Below, one piece after another: positions 1 through 4,914 of a stretch of 8,975 bases of DNA. The stretch comes from CAYSLA01 sp964431685. GTDB taxonomy: Bacteria; Armatimonadota; UBA5829. The stretch spans positions 1 to 8,975 of the forward strand of contig CAYSLA010000142.1 in assembly GCA_964431685.1 (NCBI GenBank), in the 5' to 3' direction. The position numbers and the translations under genes are program-made. The notes under the pieces are model-generated. The model had not been told where the DNA came from and ran no database searches. It saw only the letters and a program-made list of their open reading frames with translations. Each line of letters starts with the position of its first letter. Positions within the stretch are counted from its first letter, which is position 1.

Positions 1-1
1 C

Positions 2-133
2 GTGAGAGGCAAGTGCAGCTTTGACCCGATGATCTCGAACGATGACGCTGCACGCATTCTGTCCGAGAATGCCAAGTCGGGGTTTCTGGATTTTCTGAAC
101 ATAGTGATTGTGGTGGATCCCAAACGCAAGTAG
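2..133 (+). CDS. C-terminal end of an unidentified protein (partial)
   Basis: An open frame enters from the left edge and ends at TAG (131-133). The visible 43 residues begin VRGKCSFDPMIS and end in a hydrophobic stretch, FLNIVIVVDP, followed by KRK. I do not recognise the family, and no motif is diagnostic. The next gene starts 16 nt downstream behind a strong Shine-Dalgarno, which suggests one operon with the FlgO-like gene. It could be another part of the same surface or envelope system, but this is inference from position only. That it is coding rests on the uninterrupted frame and the tight spacing to the next start. Confidence 0.55.
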   Translation: MRGKCSFDPMISNDDAARILSENAKSGFLDFLNIVIVVDPKRK

Positions 134-149
134 ACTGAAGGAGGCAATC

Positions 150-1346
150 ATGAACAGGATTCTAACGGTTTCGCTGGCCATCGTATGTTTGCTGGCAGCT
201 AACTTCGTGATGGCGGAAGACCTGGATACGTCACTCGACAGCCTGGCATCGGGACTGGCGGACTCGATCCATCAGGCAGGACTGCAGAGAATCGGCATCC
301 CCGAGTTCACAAGCGGCGGCGGCAAGCTGGGTGGAAACACCGGTGCAGCGGGACAGTACGTGGCCGAGAAACTGGAGGAATTCCTCTTCAATAGAGCGCA
401 AGGCAAGTTCTCTATAGTAGAAAGGCGCAAGCTCAACACAGTGCTGCAGGAGGCAAAGATCCAAGCCTCCGGGCTAACTGACGAGAAGACCAGCCAGGAC
501 TTGCTCGGCAAGATCCAGGGGCTCGACAGTCTTGTTGTGGGCAACCTGACCCGCGCCGGCAAGTCGCTGAAGCTCAACGCAAAAGTGGTGCGGCTGCCTG
601 AGGCGGACTTTGTTGGGATCAAGTCCGGCAGTGCCGAGCTTGACTCAGACCTGGCTGCGCTGTTCGGAGAGACAGTGATCCTTGACCCCGATGATGGCAA
701 CAGGCCACCCGACGAATCCAGCGTGGTCACGGCGGTCACTTCCAGTCACTCCAGCACAAGCACGACTACAATGGTTTCGAAGAGCAAGTATCGCATCGAG
801 ATAGTGACAGACGGCAAAGCCAAACCGGTCTATTCCGCGGGCAGAAACCTCTATGTACCGGCCGGCAGAGACGAGGTGTTCGATATCAGGCTGATAAACG
901 AATCTGATCGGCGCGTGGCAGTGGCCTTGTTCATTGACGGCCTGAACACTCTCGGACGAAAGAGGGAACTGCCGTCGCAGGCAAGAAAGTGGATCGTGGA
1001 CGCCAACTCGAACGCGACCATCTCCGGATGGCAGATAGACCAGGACACTGCCCGGAAGTTCATATTCGTTGGTGCGGACGAGTCGCTGGCAGCCAGAATG
1101 CAGTATACGGATGAGATAGGAATCATCACAGCGTCGTTTTACCCCGAGGCCGTCGTCCAGACACCGCCTCAGGCCGCAGCGGAACTCGGGAAAGGACGCG
1201 GGCTTGGAACCGGCGAGGGCGAGGAGATAGAGTCCAGGACAACGGTTGTGCAGTTCAAGTCAGTAGAAGTTCCATCGGCAATAGTTACACTGCACTATGA
1301 TTCGGTAGACGCCATCAAGAAACTTGTGAAAACATCCGATGAGTGA
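150..1346 (+). CDS. Secreted FlgO/CsgG-type protein with a C-terminal beta-rich domain
   Basis: A protein of 398 residues. I chose ATG 150 because AGGAGG (139-144) lies 5 nt upstream and the product then starts with a clean signal peptide (MNRILTVSLA, hydrophobic to residue 20, likely cleavage after VMA at 22). The earlier in-frame start at 108 would bury this signal. No lipobox cysteine is seen, so it is probably periplasmic or secreted rather than a lipoprotein. Residues about 38-155 resemble the FlgO/CsgG fold: IGIPEF, then VAEKLEEFL, FSIVERRKLNTVLQE, SGLTDEKTS and LVVGNLTR. A low-complexity Ser/Thr linker (about 189-210) leads to a second domain (about 213-333) with RRVAVALFIDGLNTL, RKWIVDAN, ISGWQ and ARKFIF. 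I have seen this pattern in other bacterial envelope proteins but cannot name the family. FlgO and CsgG relatives work in outer-membrane or surface assembly; the role here is unknown. Confidence 0.8.
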   Translation: MNRILTVSLAIVCLLAANFVMAEDLDTSLDSLASGLADSIHQAGLQRIGIPEFTSGGGKLGGNTGAAGQYVAEKLEEFLFNRAQGKFSIVERRKLNTVLQEAKIQASGLTDEKTSQDLLGKIQGLDSLVVGNLTRAGKSLKLNAKVVRLPEADFVGIKSGSAELDSDLAALFGETVILDPDDGNRPPDESSVVTAVTSSHSSTSTTTMVSKSKYRIEIVTDGKAKPVYSAGRNLYVPAGRDEVFDIRLINESDRRVAVALFIDGLNTLGRKRELPSQARKWIVDANSNATISGWQIDQDTARKFIFVGADESLAARMQYTDEIGIITASFYPEAVVQTPPQAAAELGKGRGLGTGEGEEIESRTTVVQFKSVEVPSAIVTLHYDSVDAIKKLVKTSDE

Positions 1347-2340
1347 ATTGCTGAGAGCGCTGGCGAGCCACGTACGCACCCTGCCGCCGGACGACGTCCA
1401 CGTGGTGCCCGGTAGAGAGTGGCTTGAGGACTCACATTCGCTGCCGGCGGCGGAAGCGAGGATGGGACGCGCCAAAGTGGTTGAGCCATCCGGCGGAATA
1501 CAACCAAAACCTGTTGGCGATGCCCAGGTCGGCCGGTTCTCCTATTTTCTGGACGGCATCCAATGCACGAGAGCTCCGCTCTACTACTCGATGGTCCCGG
1601 TGGTCTACGCGTACACCGCCGCTTGCGTGCGAAGACGCGACCCGGATGGCAAGATGTGCGGTCACGATTCCAGTTCCAGAGAGTCTCTGTACTTCCCGTT
1701 TGGTCTGATCGACCCGACAGCTCTGGGCACGTCGTCAATACGCATTACCGACACCACCCCGTCGGACTCCAAGCTGGAGGAACACCCTCAGGCGATAATC
1801 GAAGCAGCCCGAAGCCGGATTTCCCGCTCCCGCGAGGAGATGGAGGCAGATCTGGCGTCTCAGTGGTTGGCCCAGCACAGCGGAGGCAGCGACTGGCTTC
1901 TGGTGGACGGCTCTCTGAGCGGTGACTATGACCATTACGACTGCCCTAACATCGTAGGGATGATCAAAAGCCACCAGACACAGTATTTCGACATCAGCGA
2001 CCAGCGCAAGATACTATCACTCAAACCCGGAGAACGCAGCGGAGTATTCGTGCCGCTCGGCCGCAAGCGGCGCGAGGTCTACAGTTGGTATCTGAGAATG
2101 CGGCCCAACACCGGCCAGGATGTGTATTTCGGTCTGGTGCGAGTTGAGGCCGCGGCGTGCGAGCGCACTTTCGAACTGGTTGATGAGATTTCCCGTTGGA
2201 TACTGGCAGAACGGGCGCCGCTGAGCATGCCGGACTCGCGCTGGGACAAGATGATATATCCAATCCGCGACTGCGAACAGTATTTGCGGGCCAACGCCCC
2301 ATCCCCGATTATGCTGGAATCGGTGATGTCCGGGGCGTAA
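1339..2340 (+). CDS. NurA-like nuclease-domain protein (tentative)
   Basis: A protein of 333 residues, with no signal peptide or membrane segment, so probably cytosolic. The layout resembles the NurA DNA end-processing nuclease fold: a first Asp motif YFLDGIQ (Asp72), a second LLVDGSLSGDY (Asp190), then GMIKSHQ (Lys210), SWYLRM (Arg253) and LVRVE (Glu270). NurA uses paired Asp motifs to bind Mn2+ and normally works with the HerA ATPase, which is not in this window. The usual C-terminal His region is not obvious; YPIRDCEQYLRA (307-318) sits there instead. The start overlaps the FlgO-like gene by 8 nt (ATGAGTGA) and has no clear Shine-Dalgarno of its own, so translation is probably coupled to the upstream gene. 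It could be a divergent nuclease or an inactive relative; the family call is from motif spacing only. Confidence 0.5.
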   Translation: MSELLRALASHVRTLPPDDVHVVPGREWLEDSHSLPAAEARMGRAKVVEPSGGIQPKPVGDAQVGRFSYFLDGIQCTRAPLYYSMVPVVYAYTAACVRRRDPDGKMCGHDSSSRESLYFPFGLIDPTALGTSSIRITDTTPSDSKLEEHPQAIIEAARSRISRSREEMEADLASQWLAQHSGGSDWLLVDGSLSGDYDHYDCPNIVGMIKSHQTQYFDISDQRKILSLKPGERSGVFVPLGRKRREVYSWYLRMRPNTGQDVYFGLVRVEAAACERTFELVDEISRWILAERAPLSMPDSRWDKMIYPIRDCEQYLRANAPSPIMLESVMSGA

Positions 2341-2373
2341 TGGACAATGAAGGGAAGGTAGCGTCTTTCGATT

Positions 2374-2487
2374 TGCCGGCATAGCCTCACCCGCCCCCAG
2401 TTGCCGATACTTCGCGGGCGAGTGCCCCGAAGACCACCGAGTTAGATACAACGCCGCGAGCGGACGTTCTATGTGCCGGCATAGCCT
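2374..2487 (+). repeat. Pair of 14-bp direct repeats exactly 100 bp apart
   Basis: TGCCGGCATAGCCT occurs at 2374-2387 and again at 2474-2487. With flanks, 16 of 17 bases match (2371-2387 and 2471-2487). The core TGCCGGCA is itself palindromic. The first copy lies just before the predicted 5' end of the structured RNA candidate; the second is inside it, where CTATG and CATAG can form a small hairpin. The function is unknown: it may be a regulator site, a duplicated hairpin arm, or a remnant of duplication. Confidence 0.6.
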
Positions 2488-2579
2488 AAGCCGACCGGAG
2501 TCAGCGTATGAGGCGCTGGACTGTGGAGGTAAGTGCCGACGCCTCTTCGGGGCAAGCGCCCGCGAAGTATGGAGATTGG
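2397..2579 (+). ncRNA. Candidate structured RNA, 6S-like in outline
   Basis: No gene fits here. The segment is closed by a long inverted repeat: 2407-2433 pairs with 2544-2570 at 25 of 27 positions, the only break being a tandem A.G/G.A mismatch (AG at 2421-2422 opposite AG at 2555-2556). An outer helix, CCAGTT (2397-2402) with GATTGG (2574-2579), extends it across a small bulge. The inside can form small hairpins: CTATG/CATAG (2469-2484), GACCGGAGTC (2493-2502) and CGCC/GGCG (2452-2455 with 2512-2515). The total of 183 nt, the bulged closing stem, the large open middle and the left-arm text GCGGGCgaGUgCCCCGA recall 6S RNA, which binds the housekeeping RNA polymerase holoenzyme. A terminator-like hairpin follows 8 nt later, favouring the plus strand. 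No convincing promoter is seen upstream. Some other structured RNA or a plain inverted repeat remains possible. Confidence 0.45.
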
Positions 2580-2587
2580 TAAGCAAT

Positions 2588-2617
2588 GGCCCGAACCGAT
2601 TGGTTCGGGCCCTATTT
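2588..2617 (+). terminator. Intrinsic terminator-like hairpin between convergent units
   Basis: A perfect 10-bp stem, GGCCCGAACC (2588-2597) with GGTTCGGGCC (2602-2611), and a 4-nt GATT loop, followed by CTATTT. The T run is weak. It lies 8 nt after the structured RNA candidate and 27 nt beyond the stop of the convergent trpB2 gene, so it may serve both strands; the plus strand has the slightly better U tract. Confidence 0.65.
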
Positions 2618-2644
2618 GCTGTGCAATGTTAGTGAAGCAAGAAG

Positions 2645-3982
2645 CTACTCGCTACACTTGCAGCCGCAGCCGCAGCCTTTCGAGGTGCTCTTGATCTTGT
2701 CTTCCATGTGCGCATCGTAAGCCCCAAGATCGAGGAATCCGTGGCCGCTGAGGTTGAAGAGGATAACTCTCTCCTTGCCTTCCTGTTTCGCGTTCTCCGC
2801 TTCCCGCATCGCCTGGCAGATGGCGTGGGCTGATTCGGGGGCAGGGATGATACCCTCGGTGCGCGCGAACTTGACCGCCGCGTCAAACACATCGAGTTGA
2901 TCAAGCGCCACGGCCTCGATCATTCCCTTGTCAGCCAGCCAGCTTATCAACGGAGCCATTCCGTGGTATCTGAGGCCGCCGGCGTGAATCGACGGAGGGA
3001 CAAAATCGGCGCCCAGCGTGTGCATTTTCAGCAGAGGCGTCATCTGGGCAGTATCGCCGAAGTCGTACTTGTAGGCACCCGAAGTGATGGTCGGGCACGC
3101 TGTGGGTTCCACTGCCACTCCACGCACGTTCTTGCCGGCCATCTTGTCAGCCATGAACGGCATAACTATGCCGCCGTAATTGCTGCCGCCGCCCACGCAA
3201 CCTATGACTACGTCAGGATACACTCCAGCCATCGCAAGTTGCTTCTTGCACTCCAGCCCGATCACGGTCTGATGAAGAACGACGTGATTGAGCACGCTGC
3301 CCAGCGAGTACTTGACGTCATCGTGCTTCACGGTGTCTTCCAAGGCCTCACTGATGGCCATACCCAGACTGCCGGGACAATCCGGATCCTTCTCCAACAT
3401 CTTGCGTCCAAACTCGGTCTGGTCACTTGGACTCGGAAACACCTCGGCGCCGTAGAGGTTCATCAAGGATTTTCGGTACGGTTTCTGGTAGAAACTGCAC
3501 TTCACCATGTAGACCGTGCACCCTATGCCGAAGAAGCTGCAGGCCATGGACAGAGCGCTGCCCCACTGACCGGCTCCCGTCTCGGTGGCGATGCGTTTGG
3601 TGCCCTCAATTTTGTTGTAGTAAGCCTGTGCCAGAGCAGTGTTGAGCTTGTGGCTGCCTGCCGGGCTGACTCCCTCATACTTGTAGAAGATTTTCGCCGG
3701 CGTGCCCATCATCTTCTCGAGTTCGGTTGCTCGTATCAGAGGACTTGGCCGCCACAGGGCGAGCTTCTGCATTACCTCGTCCGGGATGTCAATCCACCGC
3801 TGAGTACTCATTTCCTGCTCCAATACTCCCATCGGGAAGATTGGGGCGAGGTCCTCAGGACCGCAGGGCTGTTGCGTCGCCGGATGAAGCGGAGGAGGCG
3901 GAGCTTCCCCCATGTCGGCTGCGATGTTATACCACTGGCTCGGAATGTCGCTCTGATTGAGCAAGAACTGGCGTTGTTCCAT
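2645..3982 (-). CDS. trpB: Tryptophan synthase beta chain, TrpB2 type
   Basis: A PLP enzyme of 445 residues that joins indole and L-serine to make L-tryptophan, in the cytosol. The TrpB2 class is separate from the classic TrpA-bound TrpB1. Seen here: a long N-terminal extension with HPAT (33-36), the PLP lysine in AGSHKLNTA (Lys112), ETGAGQWG (134-141; TrpB1 has ETGAGQHG), the phosphate loop CVGGGSN (262-268), SGAYKYDFGD (301-310) and PAPESAHA (380-387). I chose ATG 3982 because GGGGG lies 6 nt upstream on the minus strand; an ATG at 3994 lacks such a site. The C terminus ends in GCGCGCKCSE, four cysteines alternating with single residues (437, 439, 441, 443), which is not part of the catalytic fold. 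No trpA or other trp gene is nearby, so it may salvage indole rather than serve a trp operon. It has its own promoter at 4061-4089. Confidence 0.93.
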   Translation of the reverse strand: MEQRQFLLNQSDIPSQWYNIAADMGEAPPPPLHPATQQPCGPEDLAPIFPMGVLEQEMSTQRWIDIPDEVMQKLALWRPSPLIRATELEKMMGTPAKIFYKYEGVSPAGSHKLNTALAQAYYNKIEGTKRIATETGAGQWGSALSMACSFFGIGCTVYMVKCSFYQKPYRKSLMNLYGAEVFPSPSDQTEFGRKMLEKDPDCPGSLGMAISEALEDTVKHDDVKYSLGSVLNHVVLHQTVIGLECKKQLAMAGVYPDVVIGCVGGGSNYGGIVMPFMADKMAGKNVRGVAVEPTACPTITSGAYKYDFGDTAQMTPLLKMHTLGADFVPPSIHAGGLRYHGMAPLISWLADKGMIEAVALDQLDVFDAAVKFARTEGIIPAPESAHAICQAMREAENAKQEGKERVILFNLSGHGFLDLGAYDAHMEDKIKSTSKGCGCGCKCSE

Positions 3983-4060
3983 AATTACCCCCATTGTCTC
4001 GTGTCAGACGTCAGATTGTGGATGTCGCGACCGATGCGCAAATAACCGGCCACTGTTGGA

Positions 4061-4089
4061 ATTATACCTCAAGTTGACAGCTTAATCAA
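4061..4089 (-). promoter_or_regulatory. Sigma-70-type promoter for trpB2
   Basis: Read on the minus strand: TTGATT (4089-4084), a 17-nt spacer, then a perfect TATAAT (4066-4061). Transcription would start near 4053, giving a leader of about 70 nt before ATG 3982. I see no leader-peptide tryptophan codons or terminator hairpin in that leader. The spacer overlaps the -35 of a plus-strand promoter, so the two may interfere. Confidence 0.75.
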
Positions 4090-4101
4090 TCGTGATATTC
4101 A
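4074..4101 (+). promoter_or_regulatory. Probable promoter for the 59-residue membrane protein
   Basis: A perfect TTGACA (4074-4079), a 16-nt spacer, and a weak TATTCA (4096-4101) preceded by TGA, an extended -10. Transcription would start near 4108, leaving about 80 nt of leader before ATG 4187. The -35 lies within the spacer of the minus-strand trpB2 promoter. Confidence 0.5.
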
Positions 4102-4140
4102 TCTGAGGCATTTTCGACCGCTGGTGGGTAACTGCAGAAT

Positions 4141-4179
4141 GCCTCCTAGACACCCGAATATTAGGGGTGTAGTGGAGGT
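4141..4179 (+). promoter_or_regulatory. Hairpin that hides the Shine-Dalgarno of the small membrane protein
   Basis: CCTCC (4142-4146) pairs with GGAGG (4174-4178) and ACACCC (4150-4155) with GGGTGT (4165-4170). A 3-by-3 internal loop separates the two helices and the apical loop is 9 nt. G4141 with T4179 adds a wobble pair. GGAGGT (4174-4179) is the ribosome-binding site for ATG 4187, at a spacing of 7 nt, so folding would block translation. It could also be a DNA operator. Confidence 0.55.
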
Positions 4180-4186
4180 AAGTAGT

Positions 4187-4366
4187 ATGTGGCTGGTCTA
4201 TACGGCGTGCTGGATTGTGGGGGCCATCGGGCTGTACGCTTTCCTGGTACGTACCTCTAAGGAACTGGATCCCAGGACAAACTTCGACAGCAGTTCGCTG
4301 GACCTGGATGTTCTGCCAACGCCTTTTGTCGCCAATGAACCGGAAGAAGTCCGGAAGGCTGCGTAA
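4187..4366 (+). CDS. Small single-pass membrane protein, unknown function (59 aa)
   Basis: ATG 4187 is preceded by GGAGGT (4174-4179), a strong ribosome-binding site; the longer frame from 4124 has no such site. The product has one membrane segment at about residues 2-21 (MWLVYTACWIVGAIGLYAFL). A short basic turn follows (VRTSK), then a polar, acidic tail of about 33 residues (LDLDVLPTP, NEPEEVRKAA). By the positive-inside rule the tail is probably cytosolic. I do not recognise the family. The gene lies between trpB2 (divergent) and secG (convergent), with its own probable promoter and a hairpin over its ribosome-binding site. The size and form resemble small regulatory or accessory subunits of membrane complexes, but nothing here identifies a partner. 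Confidence 0.65.
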   Translation: MWLVYTACWIVGAIGLYAFLVRTSKELDPRTNFDSSSLDLDVLPTPFVANEPEEVRKAA

Positions 4367-4385
4367 GGGCAGCGGGGCAGATAGT

Positions 4386-4421
4386 CAAAAAGGCCCGCGT
4401 CCTGTGCAGGACGTTCGGGCC
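4386..4421 (-). terminator. Intrinsic terminator of secG
   Basis: Read on the minus strand: GGCCCG, an AA bulge, CGTCCT, a 4-nt GCAC loop, AGGACG, CGGGCC, then TTTTT (4391-4387) and GACT. This is a canonical rho-independent terminator for the secG transcript. On the plus strand the same stem lies about 25 nt after the small membrane protein gene but has no T run, so it serves that direction poorly. The stem begins GGCCCGAAC, as does the hairpin at 2588-2611. Confidence 0.85.
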
Positions 4422-4490
4422 TGATACACTTCTACTATCCAGCAATCTTCTTCTTGCTGCCGTTACCGAATCCGCGCAGAGTAGTCCCGG

Positions 4491-4721
4491 TCAGGCAGGC
4501 ACTACGTAGGCAACAATCGCGCTAATCACCATAAACGTGATCGCCGCCCACTTGGTGATTTCACTGAGTTTGTCCTCAAAGCCAGGTTTGCCCTGGAAAG
4601 CAGATTCGGATTTGCCACCAATGGTTCCGGACAGCCCCTCGCTCTTAGTTGCCTGAGACATAATTATCCCAATCAGAACAAGAGCGCTGATCAACTGCAA
4701 TGTGATAAAAACCGTGTGCAT
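4491..4721 (-). CDS. secG: Preprotein translocase subunit SecG
   Basis: A protein of 76 residues, the usual SecG length. SecG is the small third subunit of the SecYEG channel in the cytoplasmic membrane and helps SecA-driven export. Two membrane segments are seen: about 2-22 (VFITLQLISALVLIGIIM) and about 56-74 (TKWAAITFMVISAIVAYVV). Between them is the family signature SQATKSEGLSGTIGG, the counterpart of the usual LLQ..KGEGLSG.xGG. I chose ATG 4721; an in-frame TTG at 4739 would add six residues not typical of the family. AGAGGA abuts the ATG, and GGAG lies 12 nt upstream, so the ribosome-binding site is not ideally spaced. It stands alone with its own promoter (4774-4803) and terminator (4386-4421). 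Confidence 0.92.
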   Translation of the reverse strand: MHTVFITLQLISALVLIGIIMSQATKSEGLSGTIGGKSESAFQGKPGFEDKLSEITKWAAITFMVISAIVAYVVPA

Positions 4722-4773
4722 TCCTCTAGTACACTCCAAATCCGCCCGGCGCCGCCAGACTCACGATGCTAAG

Positions 4774-4803
4774 ATGGTATCAGAAGGGCTCGGCGAAAGT
4801 CAA
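4774..4803 (-). promoter_or_regulatory. Probable promoter for secG
   Basis: Read on the minus strand: TTGACT (4803-4798), an 18-nt spacer, and TACCAT (4779-4774) preceded by TGA, an extended -10. Transcription would start near 4767, about 45 nt before ATG 4721. The -35 faces away from that of the rfbD promoter, only 6 nt away. Confidence 0.6.
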
Positions 4804-4809
4804 GTTGGC

Positions 4810-4838
4810 TTGACCATGCAAGGAGCGACCAGTATAAT
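4810..4838 (+). promoter_or_regulatory. Strong promoter for the rfbD-ileS-traR/dksA-lspA unit
   Basis: TTGACC (4810-4815), a 17-nt spacer, and a perfect TATAAT (4833-4838): the best promoter in the window. Transcription would start near 4845, giving a leader of about 70 nt before ATG 4915. No second promoter is evident before ileS, so ileS expression probably depends on this one. Confidence 0.8.
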
Positions 4839-4861
4839 GTAGAGTAGTATGGAGCACAGAC

Positions 4862-4891
4862 AAGGCCCCTGATTCTGACGACAGGGGCTTT
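4862..4891 (+). promoter_or_regulatory. Leader hairpin upstream of rfbD
   Basis: AAGGCCCCTG (4862-4871) pairs with CAGGGGCTTT (4882-4891) over 10 bp including one G.T wobble, with a 10-nt loop. The shape is that of an intrinsic terminator, but only three Ts follow the GC part. It lies in the leader between the promoter and the rfbD start. It could be a weak terminator, an attenuator, or a 5' stabilising hairpin. There is no T-box sequence around it. Confidence 0.5.
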
Positions 4892-4914
4892 GCGACATGT
4901 TACTAGAGGGCGAT

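Noticed and set aside
1295..1738. Minus-strand open frame opposite the FlgO-like/NurA-like junction
   Set aside because: Its translation is Arg/Pro/Ser-rich without motifs, and the plus-strand genes explain the region.
2341..2640. tmRNA, RNase P RNA or SRP RNA in the intergenic region
   Set aside because: The conserved sequences of these RNAs (tmRNA ends, RNase P GAGGAAAGUCC, SRP GGAAGG loop) are absent and the length does not fit RNase P or tmRNA.
2897..4045. Open frame of 382 codons on the plus strand opposite trpB2
   Set aside because: It is antisense to a well-supported enzyme with intact motifs, has no ribosome-binding site, and its translation is His/Arg-rich and unlike a folded protein.
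4436..4485. Basic protein tail (ending GSKKKIAG) just after the secG stop
   Set aside because: It is in another frame from secG, which already ends at a normal SecG length; no frameshift signal is seen. Probably chance.
4722..4739. Six-residue longer SecG from TTG 4739
   Set aside because: The added residues are not typical of the family, and ATG 4721 gives the expected N terminus directly before the first membrane segment.
4845..4914. T-box riboswitch for ileS
   Set aside because: The leader is only about 70 nt, far shorter than a T-box, and lacks the conserved AGGGTGG-type sequence; rfbD, not ileS, comes first.
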